From: Paracyclopina nana | Taxonomy: Eukaryota; Arthropoda; Copepoda; Cyclopoida; Cyclopettidae | Direction of reading: 5' to 3' | Assembly: GCA_019096065.1 (NCBI GenBank) | Contig: JAGUCH010000008.1 | Coordinates: 4,655,001-4,719,000 of the forward strand | Length of the DNA stretch: 64,000 nucleotides | In this document: positions 39,365 through 50,434 of the stretch, piece by piece | Layout of the letters: each line of letters begins with the position of its first letter | How positions within the stretch are numbered: the stretch's first letter is position 1 | Position numbers and translations under genes: made by a program | The notes under the pieces: generated by a model | The model's database searches: none | Told to the model about the DNA's origin: nothing | The model's input: only the letters and a program-made list of their open reading frames with translations

Positions 39365-41321
39365 CTAATAAACTTTGGGAATGAGATTGGCAGGTACTTT
39401 TTCACAATAAGTTTGCCATGCAAGTCCGTACTTTTTGCGATTGCGTTCGTTCTGCTGCCGACACCTCATGAGAAGGACAAGCGTTGTGAAAATTGGTAAA
39501 TAGTATACCAAAAGGTCAACTCGGCCCGCAGGTTGAACTGAAACGAAAAATACAATTAGAAATCAAATTCAACTAAAATTAAGAATAGCTTCTCACTTGC
39601 TGGCAAAACCCAGGACCATTGGATGAGAATCTCTCCAAGATAGTTGGGGTGTCTAACCAGGCCCCACCAACCCGAAATCAACAGCTTGCGGCCTCCAGCA
39701 GTGGGCAAAGTCTCCAAATCTGAAATATATCTTATGTGAGTTTTTCTTAAACGCATCAAGAGGAAAAAGTAAGTACGTTTTGTAGCAGCTCCGTTGGGGT
39801 CCTTGGCAAATTCGCATCTCTGGTTTTCAGAGGCTCTGAAAATAATGTATCCGAGAGCGTTGATGATGCCAATAGAGAGCAGGCAATACCATGGCAAATG
39901 GGGCCTGAAAAATTAATTTTATAACATTGATTTCCAAAGATTATTTTTTTGATGACTTACTGTCTATCAATGAGGTACTTGGTAATGAGAGTGGGCAAGA
40001 AAGGGAAGCTGCTATAGGAAGCCACCAATGAGAATCCAAATCCAGTATTCATAGCATCGTGAGAGAAGAAGAAGTATTCCTCGAAAAACATGGCATCCAA
40101 AGCATAGAGCACTTGGAAAGCGGAGGCAACGACCACAAGGCCATTGACTTGGCCGCCATGCTTCATGATATCCTCAACAACGAGCACGGTATTGAGCAAG
40201 GCCAATCCAATCATGGAGAACCTGAAGGTTTGCAGCTTGACATCTTGGCCAAGAATATTTGGGTTGTATTCTCGTCCATAGAAGAAGTCCACGATGAAGT
40301 TGCCTGTGCTGCCCTTGGGGTTGACGTTGGATTTCCTGCCGTTGGCGAAGTGGGCCCACAGCCTCACAATGAGGGCCATGCAAAAGGCAAAGACCAGGGA
40401 CGCGGTCATCAGGTAGAAGTATTTCACTCGCACAAATGAGAGGTCAATTTTGCGGTACACCACGGCAGGTATAAAGGTCAGCAAGGTGACGAGGGAGATG
40501 AATCCATTCATGCGCACTTGGTGGCCAGTCGAGGTCTTGACCAGAGATCCAATTGGGAGTACACTGAGGAATCTCAGTATGATGAAGAATCCCACAACAG
40601 CCATGAAAGCCTGGGGATCCCAGTATCCTTTAAGGTTGCGCGGCAACTTGTCAAAAGGCAAGGCTGGCTTGCACGAGGCCTTGGAGCAAAGCGTATGCAG
40701 CGAGATGAGGATGAAGGGGAACAAGGCCATCATGAACAGAGCTCCCACCCATTCGAAGCTGAGGCCTTTGAGGAAAGCCAGAGGGCCTACGCCTTTACCC
40801 TTCGAACGATTGGAGTGGCTAGGATTGGGAATGGCCTTTTTGCCATGGGTCTCATCGTCGTCACTGATGGCATCCACGCGAGCTGCGATGCGCGCAGATT
40901 GCCTGGTGGGTGTCATGTCCGCTTTGGGCGCAGCCACCACAGTGGTTGAGGTTCTACGTGAGGTAGACGGGGACCTTCCAGGGCTCTTGGACGCAGAAGC
41001 CTTTCTGCCAGGGCTGCGACCACGGCTGCGACTCCTGCTGGTGGGAGTGGCCTTGCCAGTGGCTGCCTTGGGCACGGTCCTTTTTACTTCTTTGGCCTTG
41101 AGGGTGTAGACAGTGCCATCCTCGAAGAGAACGTCGTACTCGTTGTCGTCGTCTCGCACGTAGGTGACTTTGGACTTGAAGTAGAGCGAAGTGCCTGGCC
41201 AACGAGCCATCACTTGGTCTCCTTCCTCAAACTCCATCACTGCCGGCTTCTTGGGGGTCTTTTTGCCCTTTGACCCTTCGGCCCTCCCCTTGGAGGCACT
41301 CCGAGCTTTGCCACTTGGCAT
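39365..41321 (-). CDS. LBR: Lamin B receptor / sterol C14-reductase family, with Tudor domain
   Basis: Four coding exons on the minus strand: 41321-39961, 39904-39777, 39719-39597 and 39537-39365, with short introns in phase. The N-terminus carries a Tudor domain (about residues 30-80, EGDQVMARWPGTSLYFKSKV) and a basic Ser/Arg-rich stretch (SRSRSRGRSPGRK), the chromatin- and lamin-binding part of LBR. Several membrane segments of the ERG24/DHCR family follow, ending with FFYGREYNPNILG, LLISGWWGLVRHPNYLGEIL and KKYGLAWQTYCEKVP. LBR anchors heterochromatin at the inner nuclear membrane; in vertebrates it also reduces sterol C14 double bonds. Several positions that enzymes of this family keep are changed here (see findings), so the enzyme activity may be lost, as reported for insect LBR. 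A 5' UTR acceptor lies at 41337-41338 and a noncoding first exon ends at 42751. Confidence 0.93.
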
Positions 41322-41336
41322 CTTGCTTGATCAAGC

Positions 41337-42810
41337 CTGGAAAAAGAGAGGAAAACGTGGCTTAGTACACACCCCTCATTAAATTGAAATACCACCACCC
41401 TTTTGTGTTCTTCGTGATGCTATCACGAAGACTCCCACAATGGGAAATTATTAGCAGAAAATTCACCAGCTGCACCCTTAACAGCGATGACAGCAGTTTG
41501 ACACTTAATAGCAGCAACCTGCAAAGTGCAAGAGTCCACGCCTAATAGTTGTAGAGCTGAAAATTGCAGCTTGAACTACTCAATTCTATCTTGGGTCAAT
41601 TATGTTCCGCCGCGCTACACATTCGGTAATGATTGCCCAATTTCGCGTGAGTTTTTCTTGCCTCAAGCCTAATGCAGGGAATTCTTATGATTATGGCACA
41701 GCTCTGGTTTCCCATGCCTTTATGAAACATAAGTAAATGCATGTTGCAGGATGATAAGGGAAGCTGTAAACGTCATTTGGATAGGAAAAGTGTAGCATTA
41801 ATCTATCACAATTTTGCTAGCACGTAGCAGGCGAATCGAAGCGGATAATTAAGAGATCTATCAAGTTTCTTATGAGAAGCAGACGCCCTACAGAGCAGAT
41901 ATTTAGATTCCATTGAAAATTCTGCCTACTAGGAGGAAACCTATGCATATTTCAACACAATAATTTCAGCCTAGCTGGGGTCAATTTTCTTGAGATTGAT
42001 CAAGCAGAAAGTGAGATAAGATTACCGCTTCTATGTTAGTGAGGGTATGCATCTTTTCTCATTGTAACCTGAGGGATGACAAGTGTTGCCTCACAACTAC
42101 CTGCCCTACCTCAACCTTTAGCCAGAAGCATTTTCCCTGTCAAAGAGAATATAGGATGACCAATTATTCAAAGCTTCCCTCCCTCAATTTACACTAAATG
42201 GTACAGTATATGCCCTCATAGATCCAGTCCCCAGGGAAACGTCACGAATAGCAAGAAATGAGGCCAAAAATAAATGTCATAAAAACCCATGCAGGTAAAA
42301 AAGAGCGTCTCTATTGATTTTCCAAAAAAAGCCATATAATTTTCATACCCAATTCAGCTCACAAGGGGTCAAAATTGTTTACCCTTATCTTTAAAGTGGC
42401 CCCCTACAAAGCTACTTTTAAAAGTGACAACATGTGTAGTTGTAGTACTAGCAGAAGAAAGCAAAATCATAAAACTTGAAAGCAGCTTAGCAAAAGATGA
42501 AATTCAGCTTAAAATGAGGCTAGCAGAGGCCAAAACATGTGAATTGTACAAACATTCCGAACTTTCACAAACCTCTTTCAGACAACAATAAAATGATGAC
42601 GCGTCCGTCAAAGCTTGCGTCAAAATAAAAACCCGCAGAATTTCAGCCGCTCATCAGCACTCAGCTAAATCTCAAACATGTCAACAAAAGATGAGAAAAC
42701 CAGCTAGGCCCGGTTAAGGCCACTAAAAAGGCCGAAAAAGGAGTGCTTACCAGTCGGTTTGTCAAAAAAGCGCGGGTTCTGCTCAACGTAGCGTCAGTTC
42801 ACTAAGCTCC
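41337..42810 (-). other. LBR 5' UTR intron and noncoding first exon
   Basis: Reading the minus strand, CTCTTTTTCCAG precedes the short leader before the LBR ATG, and a fitting donor (ACTG|GTAAGC) occurs at 42751/42750 in CpG-rich sequence. The noncoding first exon would be about 42751-42810 and the intron about 1.4 kb. No gene is seen inside the intron. Confidence 0.6.
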
Positions 42811-43750
42811 GATGCGGGCGAAATTTTCAAAAAATCGGGCGATCTGAGCGTCCCTCCCGCCCTTTATTCACTCTCTCCCCCCAAAATTGGGGCTACTCGC
42901 TTGGGCGAAAAGTTCGTTGCGCTTCCCTCCCTCCCCCCGCGAGCGCGCGTGTTTTTCGGACGCTTGCTTCCGATTGGCGGACGCTTTTAATGGGCGCGCT
43001 GTGATTGGTCGCCCTCGCCAAGTCAGCCCCGCTCAAGGGGGAAGGCCTGCCCAAATTGCCCTCGCTGCCCTCTCTGCCTAAAGTAGAGGGTAAGTAGTTA
43101 GGGTCGCCTTGGTAGATGTGCCGAAACTGCCTGAATCTGCCCGCTTTCTGCTGCCCTTTAGGAACGCTGCACACTGCTCTCTACTCCCGTTTGGCGCGGC
43201 GCGACGCTGTAATACAGAAATCGTAAGGTCGCGTCCGCTCGTAACAGGAGCCAACGCTCGGGCGCTGTAATGACTTGAGTTATACGACTTTGCCCACAAT
43301 TTGTTCTTAATGTGAACTCGCTATTGGGAGCGGAATCGCTCACTACAAGCCCCCGTGGGCTTGGGGGAGAAAGAATCGCGTGAATTTCGCCCGATTTGGC
43401 GCTTTTCTCCACAGTGGACTTGTTCGGTATTGTAGTAGGGTGGCTTTTTAGCGCGCGCGGACGAGCGCTTATGTATGTGCGGAGATTACTACAATACTCG
43501 CGCGGGGAAACGACTTTCCTTATGGATTGGCGGTATCCAAAAGGTGGCGCTTTTTTCGCTTTAAAGCCGGCTCGACTGTAGTCAGCCAGGATTCTAGTGC
43601 TGCCCTTGTAACTGCCTTCACAGCCGGGGGTTCAACGAACATCTTATGTAGAGCTACGCCAACAGTGCCAGAAACGGAGATTTTTCGGCATTTTGGGGAT
43701 TTTCAGCCAAATAAAAGCGTCTAGAGAACGCCTTCAGAAATTATCTTTAC
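42751..43750. promoter_or_regulatory. CpG-rich intergenic region, probable LBR promoter
   Basis: CG dinucleotides are frequent here, unlike the AT-rich surroundings, and LBR (minus) appears to start at its left edge while the SWIB genes (plus) lie to the right. It may serve both directions. Also visible are an 11-bp inverted repeat GTATTGTAGTA (43427-43437 against 43487-43497) and a CTCF-like core at 43542-43551. Open frames here are probably noncoding. Confidence 0.5.
43542..43551 (+). promoter_or_regulatory. CTCF-like motif
   Basis: AGGTGGCGCT matches the core of the insect and vertebrate CTCF consensus. It sits between the divergently placed LBR and SWIB genes, a plausible place for an insulator. 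Occupancy is not known. Confidence 0.4.
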
Positions 43751-44283
43751 TTTCTGGCATAATGACTCCTTGTAAATATTGTAAAAACTTGCTTCTAGTT
43801 GCATTTCACACGGTAAGTATTCCTCTATGTTGCTTTGGTTAGCATAAAAATAACGAATATTTACTATCGCCTAGCTGCCTTTTAATTTTCCGCGAAATCG
43901 TACGATTTGAAAACAAAGATTCAAATCTTAGAATTGATACCGGTATTCGGTAATTTAAATTAAAGAAGCATTCAAATCGGTCAAGGCGATAATCAGCATT
44001 GAATATCAGCTATAAATTCTAAAAGTGATATTTTGTGTCATAGCCTTTGAAAAAAGTCATAAGGCTGTTATGGGAAAAGTGCGGTGGAGAAAAGGGGTGA
44101 GTTTGCGTATGTGGTCTGGCAACCCTGGTGCGTTTCGTCGCTCTAGCTCTTGACAGCGGCGAGTGCGCGAGTCAAAGTCTGCCCGATCTCCGTTCAGCCT
44201 TAGCCGAGCTGCGAATCTTGTGTGCGCACTGCAACCTCCGAAAGACCCACTTCATTCCCGGAGCCCTTTAGGTACACATATAC

Positions 44284-44299
44284 TCTATCTATCTATCTA
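44284..44299. repeat. (CTAT)n microsatellite in 5' leader of SWIB gene 1
   Basis: Four units of a tetranucleotide lie just before the ATG at 44303 and are probably transcribed. Confidence 0.75.
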
Positions 44300-44302
44300 A
44301 CC

Positions 44303-44551
44303 ATGCCAAAGGGAGCCGGATTAACCAAGGCTTACACGCTGTCCCCCGAGTTGTCCGACGTCGTCGGCAAAAAAGAGGCCACTCGGGGCGAGTGCATTAA
44401 GCAGCTGTGGGCTTACATCAAGGAGCACAAGCTCCAGGATCCGGAGAACAAGCAGTTCTTCAAGCCTGACAAGAAAATGGCGAAAGTGTTTGGCGAGGAC
44501 AAGATGAGGGGCTTTGGCATGGCCAAGTACCTCGGCAAGCACTTGAGCTAA
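44303..44551 (+). CDS. Stand-alone SWIB-domain protein 1 (intronless)
   Basis: A single exon of 82 codons starting at ATG 44303 (context ACCATGCC). The whole protein is one SWIB domain: IKQLWAYIKEHKLQDPENKQ, then MAKVFGEDKMRGFGMAKYL. In eukaryotes SWIB usually occurs inside SWI/SNF BAF60 (SMARCD) proteins or the UAF30/TRI1 family; free SWIB domains of about 80-90 residues are common in bacteria. A nuclear or chromatin role is inferred only. The gene lies 260 bp upstream of a close paralogue that has one intron at the MAK/VFG boundary; this copy lacks it, which suggests cDNA-mediated duplication or conversion, or intron gain in the other copy. Confidence 0.9.
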   Translation: MPKGAGLTKAYTLSPELSDVVGKKEATRGECIKQLWAYIKEHKLQDPENKQFFKPDKKMAKVFGEDKMRGFGMAKYLGKHLS

Positions 44552-44809
44552 ATCATGTACTACTACTATTCACGCCCGGCTCCCTATTTTACTCCGCTAC
44601 AACTCTAGTCGTGAGCATCAAATGCATCAAAATACGTCGTGTGTGTACACCTACAAAGTTCAATTCAGCTTTTCCCCATAATATCACAATTGTACAAGCT
44701 AACTTCTCTTGCAAAATACAACATATACCTTGAACAATTTTTGCTTCTTTTTTTAGCTACAACTGCTTTCTGCATACTCGCCTCATAACCAGTCCCCAAA
44801 GTTGCCAAA

Positions 44810-45114
44810 ATGCCCAAAGGAGCAGGACTCACCAAACCCATGAAGCTCAGCTCTGAGCTGGCTGACATTGTGGGCAAGAAGGAGGCCAGCAGAGCCGAAT
44901 GCATCAAGCAATTGTGGGCTTACATCAAGAAGAACAATCTCCAAGACCCCGAGAACAAACAGTTCTTTGTGCCTGACAAGAAAATGGCCAAGGTAATATA
45001 TTTCAGCCTTGAATCAATTACCATATTCACTGATTTTTTCCTGTCTAGGTTTTTGGAAGTGACCGCATTCGTGCCTTTGGAATGGCCAAGTTCCTCTCTG
45101 CCCACTTGTCTTAA
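44810..45114 (+). CDS. Stand-alone SWIB-domain protein 2 (one intron)
   Basis: Exons 44810-44992 and 45049-45114 with a 56-bp intron (AAG|GTAATA, CTGTCTAG|GTTTTT) in phase 0, giving 82 residues. The protein is colinear with the neighbour (both begin MPKGAGLTK and share QLWAYIK and LQDPENKQFF) but differs mainly near the N-terminus and in the last 20 residues (VFGSDRIRAFGMAKFLSAHL). Reading through the intron would give an unrelated tail, so the spliced form is preferred. A poly(A) signal AATAAA follows at 45364. Function is as uncertain as for copy 1; tandem duplication is clear from sequence. Confidence 0.9.
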
Positions 45115-45363
45115 ATATCTCTCATTCATGAGGGGTAACACAATCCCACTCAACCCAAAACTACCCCCTTATTTCATCCTCCCCATATTATACTATTACT
45201 TATTTACCACTCATTGATGGAAGTATTATTACTTAATAGAATGCCTGGCGTTACAGCTTGATGATATCCCTTATGGAACTGTTTGAGATTGTCTCTCAAA
45301 TGTATCTATGTGTGAGTCCCCAAGTAGGGTGTGTACCTTATGTAACATCTGGTAAAATATCGA

Positions 45364-45369
45364 AATAAA
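45364..45369 (+). terminator. Poly(A) signal AATAAA downstream of SWIB gene 2
   Basis: A canonical hexamer 250 bp after the stop of SWIB gene 2, the first one downstream on the plus strand. Confidence 0.45.
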
Positions 45370-45455
45370 GAGTACAAATTTGAATCTTCCATTAGAAGTC
45401 ATTAAGTGTCTCAAACGGAAGGTTTTGACATTTTTGTCACAAAACCTCCCCTTCT

Positions 45456-45471
45456 CATGCATGCATGCATG
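45456..45471. repeat. (CATG)4 tract
   Basis: Four perfect CATG units, palindromic. A second (CATG)4 tract occurs at 4551-4566. Confidence 0.8.
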
Positions 45472-46063
45472 TATGTAGCATGGCTGCAAAGACCTGTGGT
45501 TGCATGGTTAAAAGAGCTTACCTCTCAATGCAGGAGTTAAATATGTGCATCAAGTTCTCAAATCACACTTCCCAATTAGAAATTAGCGCACCCTATATTT
45601 GTAAAAAAAATTAACATTTTAAAGTTCTTTCATCTTCCTCATATTAGCTTGTCAAGACAAAGAAATTCATTTTTGGAAGATTGCTCAGGCTTGATAAGTG
45701 ACGAATGCGGTGGTGAGTGGTTCCATGATACCTCGAATTATTTTAGCGCAGTGAGTGTCCGATGCATTGCGATGCATTGCTGTTGAGAGAGTGTCTCATT
45801 GAGCGCGACTAGGAACAAAACTACGGTGGGACTAATTGTGTAAAGTCCACAATAATTTGCTGCAACGTTCAGTGGGACAAAGATATCAGAGCTTGAATTT
45901 GATGCCCAAGGGTCTGGATCAGATTAATTTTAAGAGCCAAATTGTAATTTTTTCGTACAGGAGAATCAGTTGGTCAGGCTGAATAGTTTATTTAATGACT
46001 AGAACATACATGACGAAAATAATGCCATAAAAGTACATCCTCTAATTAGATTAGATGTTAATA

Positions 46064-47601
46064 TCAATGTGAACTTGAATGGTTTGCATGTGCAAGAGTT
46101 CCATAATCACAGTGTCCACCACCATCACTGTCCTCATGAGAATCAATTTGGAACTGAAATATGATAACCAGAAAAGTTGCCATTGTATTCACCATCTGGA
46201 AAGAATCCATTAAATATTCCAATTTTTCCAATGACTACAAATCAAGATGTACCATCATGAAAGAGTGTCTGGAAAGTCCAAAAAAGCCTGTTGCACTCAA
46301 AGTCGTTTCAACTTGATCCAAGTAATCAGACATGACACAACACTTGTAAAATATTTTTTTAATTATTTAACTGAGATAAAGATGAAATAAGATACCTTTT
46401 CTTGGCTCTCATTGTCCAAAAGCAAGTACCCACTTGCACTTGATTTCAAATAATGCTTCATGTTTTCTGCTCTGTTAATTATGATTTGGCAGTAATTTGC
46501 CAAAGAATAAATTGAAATAATGTCAAAAGTAACGTAAGATAGAATGAAAAAAGCTATATCGTAATGACACCAGCTTATCACCACAAAAGAAAAGTAAACC
46601 AACATTATAGTAGTAATGAGAGAAGTGAGAAATCTAATGAACACCATTGGTGAATTTGCATCAATGATAGTTTTCAAAATGTCAACTAGCTCATCAAGCA
46701 ATTCTGGGAAAATGTTCAATTCATTTTTCCACATCTCACGTCGATTGACCATTCTTTCATGTAAGGCTCTGAGTCGATCATTGAAGCTGGACAGCATGAA
46801 CAAAAATAGGAGGTATTGAGATCCATAAGTGCAAGCCACAATTATTGAGTAAATTCCCGTTAAAGCAAAAGTAAATGCACAATTCTGAAAGACAGACTCA
46901 ATCAAGCCAAAGTAATCAAATTGGCAGGACTCATTGCCCATCAAAAAGCCAAAAGCAGTAAATGCAGAAGCATAACAGAGAGTGATGAAGAGTAAGAAAA
47001 GTTCAAATTTCCCATTCCCTACAGGTCTGATATTATGGCTTAATAGAATGTCATCAAAGACAGCAAACTTTTGTAGCACTTTAACTACCTGAAACCATGT
47101 TTGCATGCAAGTGAAGTAATTTCAAATAATCTTTCATTTCTTACAATTGGGCTTCTTTTAATGCTGAAACCGACCAATGCAACCAAAAGAAAGTAGTCTG
47201 GTAGGGATCGAGATGAAGCATCCAACCGAGAAATGGTATTTTCAGCCAAATTAAATGTAATCAAGCACTTAGAATTTGATTGAATTAGTCATATTGATTT
47301 ATGAATGCAACTGGAATTTTGTTACTCTAAGACATCCAATGATAATTAGGATAATCAGCCAAATTTGTGACCAAATATGAATTGCACTATTTTTTTCAAA
47401 TACCCATGGAAATGTTTCAGTGGAGCCTTTAGTCAAGGGAGTGGTCAGAGTCCATCTTGTAAGCCTGAGGAACCAATTAGCCTCTTTGTAAATCATTGGC
47501 TCACATCCTCCTTTTAGGTTGTCATAACTTTTTCTAAAATAGTTTGGTGGCAATGGATCCACAGAGCTGACCTTGATAACTCTTGATGAATCTGGTTTCA
47601 T
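46064..47601 (-). CDS. Gustatory-receptor-like 7TM protein
   Basis: Five minus-strand exons join in phase 0: 47601-47326, 47267-47145, 47088-46396, 46342-46253 and 46195-46064, about 437 residues. The protein has several hydrophobic segments (SQIWLIILIIIGCL, DYFLLVALVGF, LFLLFITLCYASAFTAFGFL, FTFALTGIYSIIVAC, TTIMLVYFSFVVISW, FILSYVTFDIISIY) and ends with VNTMATFLVIIFQF, which matches the TYhhhhhQF signature of arthropod gustatory receptors in its last transmembrane helix. The short exons near the 3' end are also typical of that family. A short Asp/His-rich tail follows (HEDSDGGGHCD). A role as a ligand-gated cation channel in chemosensation is inferred from the family. The ATG at 47601 is chosen because the earlier in-frame codon is GTG. 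Position of the fourth exon is the least certain. Confidence 0.75.
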
Positions 47602-48532
47602 GTTCACCGCTTTTTTTCTAACCTACTTCCAGTGGAAAAAAACTATGACTATCCAATTGGCCATTTGTTCTGAATATGCAGCAAAAGTTGGCATTGTGGT
47701 TACGTATGGAAATGTCTAATTTTCTTAAAACACATATCATCAACACCCGTATCGTAGTAAAACTAATGTCTTACCTATTCAGTGCACAGATGAAGAATGA
47801 TTTCAGGATCAGTAGCATTTTGCTCATGATTAAGCAACTGAATTGATGTTTGCTCATATAAAGAAATTCAAATAAAATTGCAGAAACCTTTTTTCTCACA
47901 CTTTATTTTTTAAGGATTCAATATCTAAAATCCCAATTTTCACAGGTAGCTCTTTTAGTACTTACCCTAAACACGCTTTCAAATTATCGACATCTCGCTT
48001 CATGGATATTGAACTTTTCCCATTCCAGGTGATCAACAACTTATTTGAATGAGAGTGCAGAGAAACTCTTTGCAGATAAGCTTGGTCTATATTAATGATT
48101 GCTTAATAACCATAAAAGGAATAAATATATCCTGAGGGCTCAGCTCAAAATTTTGTCACCATTGGGAAACTTTCAACAGGATCTGTAGCTAAGTACCTGG
48201 TAACCTGAATACTATGACAGCTGTTTTGCTATTGGTGATTATACATTTATGTTTCAAAAATTTCGATTTATGCTCGGCAGTCATGTCCATTCCAATGGCA
48301 AAGGCAAGAGCCCAAGGTAATCCACTTCTGGTACTTCTTTTGGTATTTTGGGGATAATTGGGCTTCGAAAAAAGGGAAAGATTCATAAATGTAGGCCACA
48401 AATCATTTTCTAAAATATTGGTTATTTACCCGAATAGGGAATCTTGCAACAAGTGAAGAATATTTTAGTTAGTTGTATTTCATTTTCGGTAATCCGTTTA
48501 TTGTGTAAAGACTTTTGTTTACATTTTTGTAG

Positions 48533-48628
48533 GATGAGAGATCGGAGGACCTCGACGATTCAGTATTTAACAATCAAGTTATTACAGGGAATCAAAATTA
48601 CCCTAGCTACCGCCGAAATATTTGCTAG
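48533..48628 (+). other. Possible terminal exon, 31 codons
   Basis: A strong acceptor (TTTACATTTTTGTAG) leads to an open frame beginning DERSEDLDDSVFNNQVITGN and ending at TAG, with AATAAA five bases later (48633-48638). No upstream exon was found, so the gene cannot be named. Confidence 0.28.
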
Positions 48629-50053
48629 AAATAATAAATGAACTCTTTTATCATGTTCAAAGCATGACTTTATGAAAAACCAAAACATTTGTAAAAATCG
48701 AGAGTCAATAATTGCCCTAAACTTTGTACTTTGCTTTTTGAGGTCAGGTGAAACAGTTCACAATATTTCAGGCCAGACAAGCAACTGAAAAAGCTATGTA
48801 ATTGCAAATTCAACCTTAAAATTGCAAGAAACGATAAATAAAAGATTTCTCTTTCGGCAAAACTTTTTGTTTTTAAAGGTAGTTGCACAGTTTTGTACCT
48901 TAGCATGTCTATGTGCGCATAAAATTGGCTGGATTGAGCTAGTTTTCTGCAGAGCAATATCGTGAGTTCAATTCGTACAACTTGCTTGCTTTGCTTTTGC
49001 TTTTGAAGCCTGGAGTAACTTGAGTGAAACGGATGAAGTTGGAGGGCTAAAATCTCATGCAACCTGTGAACAAAACTTGTCATCGGCTCAAGCTGTCAAT
49101 TTCAAGTTGACAGCATCAAAAGAAAGAAAACTCTCCAAATTACTTCACAATCAATAGCATCTTCCCCTTTTTGGTAAGACTCTTCTAACAATATGTAATG
49201 CAACTTTTGAACTGGGAAAATGATGTCATTATTGTTTTCGGCCTATAAATGAGGGTTAAACTAGTATTATCTTGGCTCATTTTGATGCGACACGTCTTGC
49301 ATTAATGATTTGTGTGCTAGCTGCCTCAATTTTCTGCTAGCTTAAATTACACATTACTTTGCCCTCTAATGCAGACAAAGAACAAGTGTGTAAGCTGCAT
49401 GTAGCCATTCGAAAATGCATTTCAAGCTTTCTACATTTGTGATCTTCAACCATGCACTCAGGCAACATTCCTGCTTTGTCGTCGCACATAATTTTGGCTT
49501 TGAGTTTTTATAAGCATTTTTTATCCACAACACCAGGCCAGGTGAAAATTTCGTTGTGTGCTCCATTGTATGTGATGCTCATAGATCATGACTGAAAAAT
49601 TTATGTAATGATCGCACGATCTCGGAAAAAAGCACCTGCAATTTTCCCTGCGCAGGTTTCAGAAAAAACTGGCTTCAATCACGACCTTTCAAAACTGCGT
49701 TGTCTGGAAAAAAAGCAACATTGATTCCAATTAAAGAATGAGAGAGTAGCATTGGAAAACTGGCTTTTGGAGCTTGGCAAAAAAAGGTTGCTAACCCCAT
49801 AAAAATACTTGCTAGTTGCTTCACGGGGTTCTTTTAGCAGCAACGATTAAAAGCTTGCTTCCCTTATCTCGTGATGAGATTTTTGACCCTTTACTGCGTC
49901 CCACCATTCTAACAGCATGTGTAAGGCTGTTATTGTTTATTCTGCTATGTCAACTGGCTACATTCTTCTTCTTTGTCTTCAGCGGGAAGCTAATGATAAA
50001 GAAAATATTCAGAATATAAACTTACAAAAAGTGCGATGAAAAGAGTCTTGTCT

Positions 50054-50434
50054 CTAGCTAGAAATTGAATTTGGAGACATGAATCCCTTGAAAAGAATTA
50101 TTATTTTGGATAGATTGGTTATGGCGTCTCGGAAATTAGGTTTCGCTGAGTCACTCAACCTTTCTCTTTTCTTTGACAAAGCCAAATTGCTCCAATAATC
50201 ATCGATCAAAAACTCCATTTCGGCCTTGCAGCGAACGTAGTAGCTCTGTTTCCATGGAGTTGTGGCCGTTCCATGATATTGATGGATCGCCATTTTTCGT
50301 GAAATTGGGGATGTGCACCACCTCAAAGCGATAGGGGGTGGGTATGCTCGTTTGCTCACTATGTTGCCCAGTCTTACTCCCCTCGAATTTGTGCAGTATT
50401 CTTCTTCTTGAGCCCACCGTGAAAACAAAATCAA
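50054..50434 (-). pseudogene. Unassigned coding-like fragment, possibly frameshifted
   Basis: One frame reads through 126 codons, while a second frame of the same strand (50417-50199) gives a coding-like stretch (FEVVHIPNFTKNGDPSISWN) before a stop. A single frameshift between them would be one explanation, but neither part is recognised. It could equally be chance in a locally GC-richer segment. Confidence 0.2.

Larger units (their letters stand above)
45115..46063. other. Intergenic; one tRNA-like sequence
   Basis: No protein gene. At about 45495-45572 a segment reads GGTTGCATGGTTAAAAGAGC and, 30-40 bp on, AAGTTCTCAAATC, spaced like A and B boxes of a tRNA, but arms pair poorly; it may be a decayed tRNA-derived SINE head. 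Confidence 0.3.

Noticed and set aside
40059-41109. Long plus-strand frames opposite LBR
   Set aside because: Antisense shadows of the LBR first exon.
42887-43724. Several open frames in the CpG-rich region
   Set aside because: High GC lowers stop frequency on all frames; no domain or splice support, so more likely promoter sequence.
48670-49083. Minus-strand frame of 137 codons upstream of the gustatory receptor
   Set aside because: AT-rich, no domain, and its start region overlaps a tRNA-like repeat trace.
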